From NCBI RefSeq assembly GCF_003584135.1, contig NZ_QXFI01000033.1, forward strand, positions 408,113 to 472,112: DNA of 64,000 bases. The letters run 5' to 3'. Of the stretch, positions 43,965 through 53,305 are shown one piece after another. The DNA is from Flagellimonas pelagia. GTDB lineage: Bacteria > Bacteroidota > Bacteroidia > Flavobacteriales > Flavobacteriaceae. The stretch's first letter is position 1; each line of letters opens with the position of its first letter. The notes under the pieces are model-generated. The model was not told the origin of the DNA, ran no database searches, and saw only the letters and a list, made by a program, of their open reading frames with translations. Both the position numbers and the translations under genes were made by a program.

Positions 43965-43970
43965 TATTGG

Positions 43971-44420
43971 CTATAATGCTTTTATGACATAAGTGACCAC
44001 TCCCCAAATCAATAAATCGCTGTCCTTGGAGACTTTTATGGGTTTGTAATTTTCATTTTCGGGCATCAATGTGATGGAATTCTTTTCAATATGCAATCGT
44101 TTTACCGTGAACTCTCCATCCAAAAAGCAAACGGCTATTTTTCCATGCTCCGCCTCCAAACTCCGGTCTATGACCAAAAGGTCTCCGTCATCGAGCCCAG
44201 CCCCGATCATCGATTTTCCACTTACCCTTGCATAGAAGGTAGCCTCCTTGTTTTTGATCAATGTTCGATCAAGACTGATCCGCTTTTCCTTAAAATCATC
44301 CGCAGGAGAAGGAAACCCCGCAGAAACGGCATTGTTGGACAGAGGAATGCCCATTTCCCCTTCCTCATCGGGAGAAAAAAAAGTGAGTGATTCAGTGTTT
44401 ATCGGTTTTTTAGGAATCAT
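43971..44420 (-). CDS. umuD: UmuD-like autoproteolytic DNA polymerase V subunit
   Basis: The 149-residue S24-family protein has a probable self-cleavage site Ala34-Gly35 (VSAGFPSPADDF), the catalytic Ser70 in SGKSMIGAG, and Lys107 in EFTVKRL. After cleavage UmuD' joins UmuC in translesion synthesis. The start overlaps the umuC stop by 4 nt, so umuD is translated after umuC, the reverse of the E. coli umuDC order. Confidence 0.92.
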   Translation of the reverse strand: MIPKKPINTESLTFFSPDEEGEMGIPLSNNAVSAGFPSPADDFKEKRISLDRTLIKNKEATFYARVSGKSMIGAGLDDGDLLVIDRSLEAEHGKIAVCFLDGEFTVKRLHIEKNSITLMPENENYKPIKVSKDSDLLIWGVVTYVIKAL

Positions 44421-45676
44421 TTCACCGTAATAATTTCATTGATGTTTGTCGTGTACCTTGGCGAAAGGTGTTCTTGGCGCATCTTCCAGGTTCTTTCCAA
44501 ATCTTGGTTGGCAATCTTCATCTTATAGCCCCCGTACTTATCGTTGATGTCATCCATCACCTCCATGATTTTATGGTGCTTTGGATTTTCGGATAGAAAC
44601 AGATCCAATTGCCTTGCATTGGTGGGCACCAAACCCGATACGATCACCCCTGCCCTCTTGTATTTGATTCCTGGCCTAAATATGGAAATCGCGGCCTTAA
44701 CGGCATAATTGCTTATGGTCAAGCTTGAATCCGTGGCATAAGGCAATGTAACGATGACACTACTCCTGTCCTGTGGCTCGTCCTTTTTATGCCTATCGCT
44801 TCGCAACAGCACCACAATGTGGTTGCAACTACTGCCTTGGTTCCGCAATTTTTCGGCACAGCTACTGGCAAAGGTGGAGATACGCTCCTTGATATTTTCG
44901 ACATCGGAATATGTGCTTTCAAAACTTCTTGTAGTGGCAATGGCTCTTTTGTCCCGTGTATCATCATCCAAATCCAATGTTGGGATGCCTTGCAAATCCT
45001 TTTTCAACCTCAACCCTATGATTGCCATTTGTTTTCTCACCCATTCATCCGACAATTGGGTAAAGTCATAGGCGGTTTTTACATTTTGGGTCTGTACCCG
45101 TTTCAAATTTCCGTGCCCGATGCCCCAAACCGTTTCTATCTTGGTCCATTTTAATGCTTTTATACGTCTTTCTTCGGATTGGATCACATATACTCCCCCT
45201 GTTTTGGACCTCATTTTTTTGGCAATCTTATTGGCAACCTTGGCCAAAGCTTTTGTAGGTGCTATTCCTATACTGACGGGAATTCCGGTACACTTTTGAA
45301 CGGTTCGTTGGATCTCCCTTCCGTACACATCAAAATCATAATTCTTGAAACCATCGAACTTAAGGAAAGCTTCATCCACACTGTACACTTCCATGTCCGG
45401 TGTGAATGTGCCCAAAATATTCATTACCCGGGTACTCATATCCCCATACAAGGGATAATTGGAAGAAAACATCTTAATGCCATGGTCCTCACAAAACTTT
45501 CGATACTTGAAGGCAGGGGCGGCCATAGGCAGGCCCAATTCTTTGGCCTCATCACTTCGCGAGATGAAACAGCCATCATTATTGGACAAAATGGCCACGG
45601 GAACATTGTTGAACTGCGGTTGAAAAGCCCGTTCACAAGAAGCATAGAAGTTATTACAATCCACCAAGGCAAACAT
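44417..45676 (-). CDS. umuC: UmuC-like Y-family DNA polymerase V catalytic subunit
   Basis: The 419-residue protein opens MFALVDCNNFYASCERAFQP (Asp6 in the first catalytic motif). It has the second acidic pair in YSVDEAFLKFDGF (near 100), TKALAKVANKIAKK, and a helix-hairpin-helix (TVWGIGHGNLKRV). It bypasses DNA lesions together with cleaved UmuD. It is upstream of and coupled to umuD. I could not identify an SOS operator in the 48 nt before the start. Confidence 0.93.
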   Translation of the reverse strand: MFALVDCNNFYASCERAFQPQFNNVPVAILSNNDGCFISRSDEAKELGLPMAAPAFKYRKFCEDHGIKMFSSNYPLYGDMSTRVMNILGTFTPDMEVYSVDEAFLKFDGFKNYDFDVYGREIQRTVQKCTGIPVSIGIAPTKALAKVANKIAKKMRSKTGGVYVIQSEERRIKALKWTKIETVWGIGHGNLKRVQTQNVKTAYDFTQLSDEWVRKQMAIIGLRLKKDLQGIPTLDLDDDTRDKRAIATTRSFESTYSDVENIKERISTFASSCAEKLRNQGSSCNHIVVLLRSDRHKKDEPQDRSSVIVTLPYATDSSLTISNYAVKAAISIFRPGIKYKRAGVIVSGLVPTNARQLDLFLSENPKHHKIMEVMDDINDKYGGYKMKIANQDLERTWKMRQEHLSPRYTTNINEIITVK

Positions 45677-45724
45677 GCTCCAAAGTACTCGATTTTTCCT
45701 AAATTACATAGGAAATTTGTTGTA

Positions 45725-46093
45725 ATGAAGATACGAATCAAAGGCAATTCAGTGCGTTTTCGACTGACCCAGAGTGAAGTGAAACAGTTATCCGAAACCG
45801 GATCGGTACAAGAGACCACCGAATTTGGCGCACAAACTTTTCAATATCGGGTACAGTTGATGAAAGGAATCCAAAACCTAGAAGCATTCTATGCCCAAAA
45901 CGGAATAGTGTTATCCATTCCCGAAACGGACGGCAAGGATTGGTTCCAGAAAGAAATCGTTGGTTTTGAACATGAAATGCCACTTCCCGAAGGAAAAAAA
46001 CTCCATCTACTCGTGGAAAAAGACTTTACCTGCTTGGAGAATACTTCTGAAGACCAATCGGACAATTACCCCAACCCAAAATTACAATGCTAA
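45725..46093 (+). CDS. DUF7009-like small protein next to molybdoenzyme gene
   Basis: 122 residues from the ATG at 45725: MKIRIKGNSVRFRLTQSEVK, then FGAQTFQYRVQLMKG, SIPETDGKDWFQKEIVGFEH and FTCLENTSEDQSDNYPNP. A longer open frame reaching back to 45179 lies antisense to umuC and is not coding there. Proteins of this kind often accompany FdhF/YdeP-like genes; the family name is from memory. The function is unknown, perhaps an accessory. The molybdoenzyme gene starts 9 nt later. Confidence 0.75.
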   Translation: MKIRIKGNSVRFRLTQSEVKQLSETGSVQETTEFGAQTFQYRVQLMKGIQNLEAFYAQNGIVLSIPETDGKDWFQKEIVGFEHEMPLPEGKKLHLLVEKDFTCLENTSEDQSDNYPNPKLQC

Positions 46094-46102
46094 GCCGAAC
46101 CA

Positions 46103-48403
46103 ATGGATAAAGACATCAAACGGAATATTTCACTGACCGGCGATACCCAATTCACTGGGCTGAGACTTAAGGAACCCATGCATACCGCAGCCGGACTTTT
46201 GGGGGTTACGGAAGCGCTTCGGCACAGTTTTAAGGAGATGGGGATTGCCAAATCCATGAAGGCCTTGCTCGAAATGAACCAAGAGGACGGGTTTCGCTGT
46301 CCAAGTTGCGCCTGGCCGGTTCCAGAACATCCCTCCAAGATTGCCGAATATTGTGAAAATGGCGCCAAGGCCTTGGCCGATGAGGCCACCAAAGAGCAGA
46401 TTGGGGCAGATTTCTTTGCCCAACACTCCGTGGAAGAATTATCCCAGCTCTCGGATTACGAACTGAACAAATTGGGAAGAGTTGTGGAACCTCTGGTTCT
46501 AAAACCAAACAGTGTTCATTACGAGCCGATTGCATGGACGAAAGCCTTTGAATTGATTTCTGAAGAGCTCCACCGACTCAACGATCCCAATGAGGCCATT
46601 TTTTATACTTCGGGCCGATCCAGCAATGAGGCCGCTTTTTTATACGGGATGTTCGCACGTGCCTTTGGCACCAATAACATGCCGGATTGTTCCAATATGT
46701 GCCATGAATCATCTGGTGTGGCCCTTTCTGAAACCTTGGGTATAGGCAAAGGTTCCGTGACCTTGGATGATTTTTATGGTGCGGAGGTCATTTTGGTGGT
46801 GGGGCAAAATCCGGGGACCAATCATCCCAGAATGTTATCGGCACTCGAAAAATGCAAAAAAAACGGTGGAAAGATTATCAGCATCAACCCTTTAGCAGAA
46901 ACGGGATTGGTACATTTCAAAAATCCGCAGAGCGTATCTGATATGTTAGGAAGTGGACAGGCCATGGCCGACATCCATTTACCTGTTAAGATCAATGAGG
47001 ATATCGCCTTAGCCAAACTCATTTTGAAAAAATTGGTTGCCTTGGATGCCAAAAAATCCAATGTGCTGGACCATGAATTCATTGTGGACCACGTAGATGG
47101 CTATGATGCCCTTTTACAGGATTTGGCCCGTTACCATAATGAAGCGCTTCAACGAAGGACTGGGGTTTCCATGCGAAAAATTGACCAAGCTGTCCAATTA
47201 TTGGCAGAAAATTCCAAGATCATCGTTTGCTGGGCCATGGGACTCACCCAGCACAAAAATGCGGTACAATGCATTCAAGAATACGTGAACATATTACTCC
47301 TGAAAGGCGCCATTGGAAAACCTTTTGCCGGCACTTGCCCTGTTCGTGGACACAGCAATGTGCAAGGTGACCGTTCCGTTGGCATCATGCACTATGTGAA
47401 CCAAACGTTGAACAAAAAAATCAAGGAGCATCTCAAGTTTGACCCACCGACCAAACCTGGCTTTGATACGGTCGATGCCATAAAAGCAATGCATGATGGC
47501 CATGCAAAAGTATTCATCTGCCTGGGAGGCAACTTTTTGATGGCTGCTTCAGATACGGCATACACCGCAAAGGCCGTTCAACAATGCAACCTTACCGTGC
47601 AAATCAGCACCAAATTGAACCGCAGCCATTTGGTCACTGGTCAAACAGCGTTGCTGCTACCAACATTTGGACGTTCCGAAAAAGATGAAAAGAACGGGAC
47701 CCTACAGTTTTTGACCATGGAAAGCAGTACGGGCAAAGTGCGTCAAAGTAAAGGGTTGCTGAAACCTGCTTCGGAACACATCAAAAGTGAACCGGAGATC
47801 ATTGCATTGATGGCCCACACTTATTTTAAAGGAAATCATCCCATGGATTGGCACGCCTTGGGACAGGACTATAATCTTATCCGAGGTTATATTGACAAGA
47901 CCGTAAAGGGTTTTGAAAATACGAGCAAGCGTTCCAAGGGTTTTGGCTATTACCTACCCAACAATGTGAGGGAACGCAATTTCAGGATGTTGCCCAACGG
48001 AAAGGCACAACTCACCTTCAACACCTTACCGGACCATCAGCTTAAAAAAGATGAATTATTGTTGATGACGATTCGGTCGCATGACCAATTCAATACCACT
48101 ATTTACGGATTGAACGATCGCTACCGGGGCATCCACAATGAACGCCGGGTGGTTTTTATGAATCAAGAGGATATGGATAAACGAAAATTGCAAAAACTGG
48201 ATGTGGTCAACCTGCATAGCCTTTACGATGGCATCAAACGTACCGCTGAACAATTTTTGGTGGTCCCTTACGACATTCCCAAAGGGAACATGGCTGCTTA
48301 TTTCCCGGAAACGAACATGCTGGTGCCCTATAACCATTTTGCGGACAAGAGCCACACTCCCATCAGTAAATCAATCAGGGTTACCGTGGAAAAAGTAACC
48401 TAA
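46103..48403 (+). CDS. FdhF/YdeP-family molybdopterin oxidoreductase
   Basis: The 766-residue protein has the family's reduced iron-sulfur region (FRCPSCAWPVPEHP and EYCENGAKALADEA). YTSGRSSNEAAFLYGMFARAFGTNNMPDCSNMCHESSG follows as a continuous molybdopterin-site region near 170-210 (described here in parts: YTSGRSSNEAAF and DCSNMCHE). A C-terminal molydopterin dinucleotide-binding domain ends the protein. It resembles YdeP and formate dehydrogenase alpha subunits. No Sec codon, beta subunit or fdhD lies nearby, so formate as substrate is only a guess. Confidence 0.88.
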   Translation: MDKDIKRNISLTGDTQFTGLRLKEPMHTAAGLLGVTEALRHSFKEMGIAKSMKALLEMNQEDGFRCPSCAWPVPEHPSKIAEYCENGAKALADEATKEQIGADFFAQHSVEELSQLSDYELNKLGRVVEPLVLKPNSVHYEPIAWTKAFELISEELHRLNDPNEAIFYTSGRSSNEAAFLYGMFARAFGTNNMPDCSNMCHESSGVALSETLGIGKGSVTLDDFYGAEVILVVGQNPGTNHPRMLSALEKCKKNGGKIISINPLAETGLVHFKNPQSVSDMLGSGQAMADIHLPVKINEDIALAKLILKKLVALDAKKSNVLDHEFIVDHVDGYDALLQDLARYHNEALQRRTGVSMRKIDQAVQLLAENSKIIVCWAMGLTQHKNAVQCIQEYVNILLLKGAIGKPFAGTCPVRGHSNVQGDRSVGIMHYVNQTLNKKIKEHLKFDPPTKPGFDTVDAIKAMHDGHAKVFICLGGNFLMAASDTAYTAKAVQQCNLTVQISTKLNRSHLVTGQTALLLPTFGRSEKDEKNGTLQFLTMESSTGKVRQSKGLLKPASEHIKSEPEIIALMAHTYFKGNHPMDWHALGQDYNLIRGYIDKTVKGFENTSKRSKGFGYYLPNNVRERNFRMLPNGKAQLTFNTLPDHQLKKDELLLMTIRSHDQFNTTIYGLNDRYRGIHNERRVVFMNQEDMDKRKLQKLDVVNLHSLYDGIKRTAEQFLVVPYDIPKGNMAAYFPETNMLVPYNHFADKSHTPISKSIRVTVEKVT

Positions 48404-48407
48404 CCTG

Positions 48408-49586
48408 TTATTTGAAAGCTGGGATTCCAGTAATGTCAGCCCCTGTAATCAATAGGTGGATGTCGTGGGTTCCTTCATAAGTAATCACACTTTCAAGGTT
48501 CATCATGTGGCGCATGATGCTGTATTCGCCCGTGATACCCATACCTCCCAACATTTGCCGTGCCTCACGGGCAATTTTGATGGCCATTTCCACATTGTTA
48601 CGCTTCGCCATGGAGATTTGGGCCGTAGTTGCCCTACCGTCATTCTTTAATTGACCCAAACGAAACGCCAACAATTGTGCTTTGGTAATTTCTGTGATCA
48701 TTTCTGCCAATTTTTTCTGCTGAAGTTGAAAGGCTGCGATCGGTTTCCCGAACTGAATGCGTTCCTTGGCATATCGAAGGGCGGTATCGTAACAATCCAT
48801 GGCAGCACCAATGGCTCCCCAAGCAATGCCATATCGGGCGGAATCCAAACACCCTAGTGGAGCACCCAAGCCACTTTTACCAGGAAGTAAATTTTCTTTG
48901 GGCACTTTAACGTTATCGAATATCAGTTCTCCTGTAGCGGATGCCCGCAACGACCATTTGTTATGAGTTTCCGGAGTGGAGAAGCCTTCCATTCCACGTT
49001 CCACAATCAAACCGTGGATCCTTCCTTCCTCATTCTTGGCCCAGACCACCGCAACATCAGCAAAAGGCGAGTTGGAGATCCAAAGTTTGGCACCATTCAA
49101 AAGATAATGATCGCCCATATCCTTGAACTTGGTTTCCATACCACCAGGATTGGACCCGTGGTTGGGTTCGGTAAGTCCAAAACAGCCCATCCATTCCCCA
49201 GAAGCCAATTTAGGTAAATATTTTTGCCTTTGCTCTTCGGAACCGTAGGCATAAATGGGATACATGACCAAGGAGGATTGTACCGATGCCGTGGAGCGCA
49301 CCCCACTATCACCACGCTCAATTTCCTGCATGATCAACCCATAACTGATCTGATCTAAACCAGCCCCTCCATATTGTTCGGGAATGTACGGACCAAAAGC
49401 ACCGATCTCTGCCAATCCACCAATAATTTGTTTGGGAAATTCAGCCTTTTGGGCAAATTCCTCAATGATGGGGGATATGTCCCTTTTTACCCACTGTCGG
49501 GCCGCATCGCGCACCAGTTTGTGTTCTTCGGAAAAAAGATCATCGAGATTGTAGTAATCCGGGGCTTCAAATAGATCGGGCTTCAT
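48408..49586 (-). CDS. Acyl-CoA dehydrogenase, glutaryl-CoA dehydrogenase-like
   Basis: The 392-residue flavoprotein has FGLTEPNHGSNPGG, WISNSPFADVAVVWAK, RQMLGGMGITGEYSIMRH, and the catalytic Glu in YEGTHDIHLLITGADITG near 370. The form YEGTHDIH with ITG...AFK at the end is typical of glutaryl-CoA dehydrogenases in lysine/tryptophan breakdown. Gene order gives no further help: it is convergent with the molybdoenzyme gene, with only 4 nt between the stops. Confidence 0.9.
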   Translation of the reverse strand: MKPDLFEAPDYYNLDDLFSEEHKLVRDAARQWVKRDISPIIEEFAQKAEFPKQIIGGLAEIGAFGPYIPEQYGGAGLDQISYGLIMQEIERGDSGVRSTASVQSSLVMYPIYAYGSEEQRQKYLPKLASGEWMGCFGLTEPNHGSNPGGMETKFKDMGDHYLLNGAKLWISNSPFADVAVVWAKNEEGRIHGLIVERGMEGFSTPETHNKWSLRASATGELIFDNVKVPKENLLPGKSGLGAPLGCLDSARYGIAWGAIGAAMDCYDTALRYAKERIQFGKPIAAFQLQQKKLAEMITEITKAQLLAFRLGQLKNDGRATTAQISMAKRNNVEMAIKIAREARQMLGGMGITGEYSIMRHMMNLESVITYEGTHDIHLLITGADITGIPAFK

Positions 49587-49603
49587 ATATTATCATTTAA
49601 TAT

Positions 49604-49690
49604 GTCATTCCTGTAAAAGCAGGAATCTTAATTTTAGTGTGAGTTCTGTATTATGCTTCGACTGCGCTCAGCACCCATGCGGAGTGTCCG
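49604..49690. repeat. REP-like hairpins between acyl-CoA dehydrogenase and methyltransferase genes
   Basis: GTCATTCCTG begins a hairpin ATTCCTG-TAAAAG-CAGGAAT (49607-49626). It is followed by TGCTTCGACTGCGCTCAGCA (from 49652), a known flavobacterial repeat motif resembling the unit at 43726. Confidence 0.6.
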
Positions 49691-49731
49691 CCAAATATAA
49701 TAACGAAATATAACATTTCACTTCAGTATTG

Positions 49732-50442
49732 TTACATTTTTAAATAAAATGCTTCGGTCAGTTTAATGTATGCATCCGTATACTGATGGCGTTCCGTTTC
49801 AATGATAAGTTCATCAATCTGCACTTCCCCTTTTTCAAAACCGAATTCCATTAAACTTCTTTTGTATTCCACATTGGCATTTCCTTTCACCCTTGTGATC
49901 CGTTGGGGGTACAATTGATTTTGATTGGCCAATTCCAATATATTCAATTCTTCCTTGTGGGGAACAATGACCGAAAAGCGTCCATTTTCCGAAAGCAATT
50001 GGGCAACACCCACCACTAATTCATCAAAAGGAAGGGAGCTGTTCTGTCTGGCCTGGTCTCTCGACACATCACCACTAGCAACTTCTTCTGAGTAAAATGG
50101 TGGATTGGAAACGATTAAATCGTATTGATCTTCAATTTCGTCCACAAATTCATCAAAACCGGCATGGTAGCAAAACAATCGGTCCGCCCAAGGCGATCCT
50201 TCAAAATTGGAAACACATTGTTCATAGGCGGCCTCATCCAATTCAATGGCATCAATGGTTTCAGCAACGGAACGCTGTGCGAGTTGTAATGCAATCAAAC
50301 CCGTTCCTGCTCCCACATCCAAAATGGTTTCAGGCTGATGTTCCAAAGAGGTCCAAGCACCCAAAAGCACACCGTCCGTACCCACCTTCATGGCGCATTG
50401 GTCTTGATAAACCGTGAATTCTTTAAACTGAAATGGCTTCAT
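49732..50442 (-). CDS. trmN6: tRNA1(Val) adenine-N6 methyltransferase (TrmN6/YfiC)
   Basis: The 236-residue protein shows the SAM-binding glycine motif ILDVGAGTGLIALQLAQ (near 40-55) and the N6-adenine methyltransferase motif LIVSNPPFYSEE (near 110-120). It starts FQFKEFTVYQDQCAMKVGTDGVLLG, the usual TrmN6 opening. It modifies A37 of tRNA1(Val). It is monocistronic as far as can be seen. Confidence 0.92.
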   Translation of the reverse strand: MKPFQFKEFTVYQDQCAMKVGTDGVLLGAWTSLEHQPETILDVGAGTGLIALQLAQRSVAETIDAIELDEAAYEQCVSNFEGSPWADRLFCYHAGFDEFVDEIEDQYDLIVSNPPFYSEEVASGDVSRDQARQNSSLPFDELVVGVAQLLSENGRFSVIVPHKEELNILELANQNQLYPQRITRVKGNANVEYKRSLMEFGFEKGEVQIDELIIETERHQYTDAYIKLTEAFYLKM

Positions 50443-50655
50443 TTTACCAAAGGTACTTTTTCTTCTTTTAAAGAAATAGAGTCTCTCAGTAATTGAACTA
50501 CATATATCAATTCAAACCTTGGTCTGATAAATTCAAATATCCCTTCCATAAGATCTAAGATGTTTTCTTTAATCGATTAAGGTTATTTCGCAACCCAAGT
50601 AGACAAGGAAAAACCTTGTCCAAATCATTTACCAATCTTATACACACTATTTATT

Positions 50656-51231
50656 ATGAAAAAAATCATTTTTGTCATCATCGCTTTGGTTTCCATGAGC
50701 CAACTGAGCCACGCACAGGAACAAGGAAAATTTAGGGTCGGAATGGATTTGGGTTACGCCATGCCCGATGGAGGAGGCGGAGTCCTGATTGCCTTGGAAC
50801 CTAAGTATAATATTGCCGACAACATGAACATAGGTCTGCGATTTGAATCTGCAGCTATGGCCAAAAACATTACTGAAAGTGGCATTTCTGTAGAAGCAGA
50901 ACTGGCAGCCAGTATGTCCTATTCCGCCACTTTTGACTATTACTTCAACTCTGGAAGTTCTTCTTTTGCACCCTTTTTGGGAGCTGGTGCAGGTTATAAT
51001 TCCTTGGCCAATGCAAAATTGGATATTGGCGGGGTTGGATCAGGCGAAGTTAAGGTCGATGGTAAATTTGGAGGGCTTGTTAGAGCTGGTTTTGAGGCAG
51101 GAAAGTTCCGACTGGCCGCAACATACAACTTAATTGGAAAGACCGATTTTGGTGATGGGGTTGAACAGAAGAACTCCTATTTTGGAATTTCATTAGGCTT
51201 CTACGTTGGCGGTGGCAAATGGAAAAAATAA
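50656..51231 (+). CDS. Outer membrane beta-barrel protein
   Basis: The 191-residue protein has a signal peptide (MKKIIFVIIALVSMSQLSHA). Alternating hydrophobic strands and Gly/aromatic turns follow (FRVGMDLGYAMP, SFAPFLGAGAGYNSLA, FRLAATYNLIG), ending YFGISLGFYVGGGKW. This is the OmpA-barrel-like family common in Bacteroidota. The function is unknown. A terminator follows. Confidence 0.85.
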   Translation: MKKIIFVIIALVSMSQLSHAQEQGKFRVGMDLGYAMPDGGGGVLIALEPKYNIADNMNIGLRFESAAMAKNITESGISVEAELAASMSYSATFDYYFNSGSSSFAPFLGAGAGYNSLANAKLDIGGVGSGEVKVDGKFGGLVRAGFEAGKFRLAATYNLIGKTDFGDGVEQKNSYFGISLGFYVGGGKWKK

Positions 51232-51254
51232 AACTTTCATAATTCTTAAAACAG

Positions 51255-51280
51255 AAAGGGGCGGGATTGCCCCTTTTTAA
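51255..51280 (+). terminator. Rho-independent terminator after beta-barrel gene
   Basis: AAAGGGGC (51255-51262) pairs with GCCCCTTT (51269-51276) around GGGATT, followed by Ts. Confidence 0.85.
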
Positions 51281-51294
51281 TTTCCTGAAAATTA

Positions 51295-52725
51295 TTATCG
51301 TTGTAACCTTCCAGGTTCCCTAGTTTCTGCGCCTTTCATGTCTTTGAGGGAATCCCCCAACCTGTACCTCATGTCATTGGCCAATTTTTCGATTTCGGCA
51401 ACCACATCAGGGTGTTGGGCCGCCACGTTGGTGGCCTCACTTATGTCACTCTCCAAATCGTACAATTCAATTTCTTTTAAATCGACCATACGATACTCTC
51501 CCGGTTGCCCATCCTTGCCAGGTTCCTGTCCTTCCATAGTACGGTATCGATGGGGAAAATACAATTTCCATTTGCCGTAACGCACCCCGAACATTTCATT
51601 CACGCGATAATAAAAGAAATACGCTTCCTGCACCGGCTCTTCCCGTTCTCCAGTCAAAATTTTCCACACACTTTTACCATCAATGACCTGCTCTGGCAGT
51701 GGAGCTTGGGTAAGTTCTGCCAGTGTTGGCAAAAAATCAATGGCCATCATGGGAACATCAATGATCTTGCCCCCTTTTAATTTTTTAGGATATTTGATGA
51801 TACAGGGTTCCCGTTGACCTCCTTCCCAAGCGGTACCCTTACCTTCCCGAAGAGGCAAAGCACTTCCAGCGTGATTACCATACGACAACCAAGGACCATT
51901 ATCGGAAGTAAAGATGACCAAGGTGTTTTCCTCCAATCCGTTATCCTTTAATGCCTTCATGATCTGGCCAACCGACCAATCGATTTCCATGATCACATCA
52001 CCATACAAACCTCTTTCCGATTTTCCCTTGAATTTTTCCGAAACAAACAACGGTACATGCGGTTGCGGATGGGGCACATACAAAAAGAAGGGCTTATCCT
52101 TGTTTCTTTTGATGAAATCTACGCTTCGTTCCGTAATCTGTGTGGTCAGCTGCGATTGATCTTCGAGAATACCGATGACTTTTTCGTTTTCATACAATGG
52201 AAGATCTGGAAAGTTGAAAATGGTTCCTTGTTGCGGATGCTTCGGCCACATATCATTGGAATAAGGGATGCCGAACCATTCGTCGAACCCATGGCGGGTA
52301 GGCAAAAATTGTTTGTGATGACCTAAATGCCATTTTCCATAGATTGCCGTAGCATACCCTTTTTCCTTCAACATTTCTGCAATAGTGGTTTCCGATGCAT
52401 TGATGCCATGGGTATTATCGGGGCCCAAAGCATTGTGGATACCAATCCGGTTTGGGTAGCAACCCGTTAAAATCCCTGCCCTAGAAGCGGAGCAGACCGC
52501 TTGCGCGGCATAGTAACTGGTCAATTGCAGTCCTTCAGCGGCCATTTGGTCCAGGTTCGGGGTCTTGATGTTTGGGGAGCCAAAAACGCCCACATCTTGA
52601 TACCCTTGGTCATCAGTAAAGATCAATACAATATTGGGTGGGGTATCGGGCTTTTTAACTTGTGGCTTGTCTTCGACAACAAGTCCCATACCAAAAAGTA
52701 TGGCCAGAACAATAAATCGGTGCAT
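51295..52725 (-). CDS. S1-family sulfatase (arylsulfatase-like), exported
   Basis: The 476-residue protein has a hydrophobic N-terminal segment (MHRFIVLAILFGMGLVV), the metal site Asp38-Asp39 in IFTDDQGYQDVG, and the formylglycine motif C78SASR followed by AGILTG. Later come GKWHLGH, VIFTSDNGPWLSYG and HAGSALPLREGKGTAWEGG. It removes sulfate esters, perhaps from algal polysaccharides. No sulfatase-maturing enzyme and no carbohydrate gene cluster lie beside it. Confidence 0.92.
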   Translation of the reverse strand: MHRFIVLAILFGMGLVVEDKPQVKKPDTPPNIVLIFTDDQGYQDVGVFGSPNIKTPNLDQMAAEGLQLTSYYAAQAVCSASRAGILTGCYPNRIGIHNALGPDNTHGINASETTIAEMLKEKGYATAIYGKWHLGHHKQFLPTRHGFDEWFGIPYSNDMWPKHPQQGTIFNFPDLPLYENEKVIGILEDQSQLTTQITERSVDFIKRNKDKPFFLYVPHPQPHVPLFVSEKFKGKSERGLYGDVIMEIDWSVGQIMKALKDNGLEENTLVIFTSDNGPWLSYGNHAGSALPLREGKGTAWEGGQREPCIIKYPKKLKGGKIIDVPMMAIDFLPTLAELTQAPLPEQVIDGKSVWKILTGEREEPVQEAYFFYYRVNEMFGVRYGKWKLYFPHRYRTMEGQEPGKDGQPGEYRMVDLKEIELYDLESDISEATNVAAQHPDVVAEIEKLANDMRYRLGDSLKDMKGAETREPGRLQR

Positions 52726-52762
52726 GAAAAAAGGTTTTGATAAATATAGCCAAAAAGCTTAT

Positions 52763-53293
52763 TTACTCACCCAGATATAGATCTACCAACCCTTCAGGGG
52801 TTTTTACATGGATGGTTTTGTTCTTGCGGTCCACTTTGGTGATGATTTCATCGCTGATGGGAATCAGGAGTTCCTTACCATCCTTAGTCACCTCAAAAAG
52901 CTCTTGGGAAGCATTATCGTTTATGGATTGGATCACACCAATATCGCCATGCACCTCATCCATTAAAGTGAAACCTATCACCTCATGAAAATAAAACTTG
53001 TCACCCGTCAACGGAGGCAAAAGGGAAAGAGGAAGGAACAATTCGCAACCAATAATCTTGTCCGCAGAGGATTCATCCTTTACTTCTTCAAAGTCGATGC
53101 GGAGCAGATCGGATTTGTGCAGTCGACAGCGGTCAATAAAAAATGGAACCAGATTGTTTCCCAAAGAAACAAATACTGATTCCATATTTTCGTAGATATC
53201 GGGTTCATCGGTGTCCAATTTAACCAACACCTCACCCTTAAAACTATATTTTGAAACGATTTTGCCCAGGTAGAAGCAATCTTCCTTGCGCAT
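52763..53293 (-). CDS. rimM: RimM, 16S rRNA processing protein
   Basis: The 176-residue protein has the RimM N-terminal domain (DCFYLGKIVSKYSFKGEVLV) and the PRC-barrel C-terminal domain (YFHEVIGFTLMDEVHGDIGV, ELLIPISDEIITKVDRKNKT). It binds S19 and helps 30S maturation. It lies 12 nt after rpsP on the same strand, the usual pairing. trmD and rplS are not in the window after it. Confidence 0.95.
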   Translation of the reverse strand: MRKEDCFYLGKIVSKYSFKGEVLVKLDTDEPDIYENMESVFVSLGNNLVPFFIDRCRLHKSDLLRIDFEEVKDESSADKIIGCELFLPLSLLPPLTGDKFYFHEVIGFTLMDEVHGDIGVIQSINDNASQELFEVTKDGKELLIPISDEIITKVDRKNKTIHVKTPEGLVDLYLGE

Positions 53294-53305
53294 CGTTCCT
53301 TGGTC

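Noticed and set aside
45179..45724. Upstream extension of the small gene before the molybdoenzyme
   Set aside because: This part lies antisense to umuC; coding character starts at the ATG at 45725.
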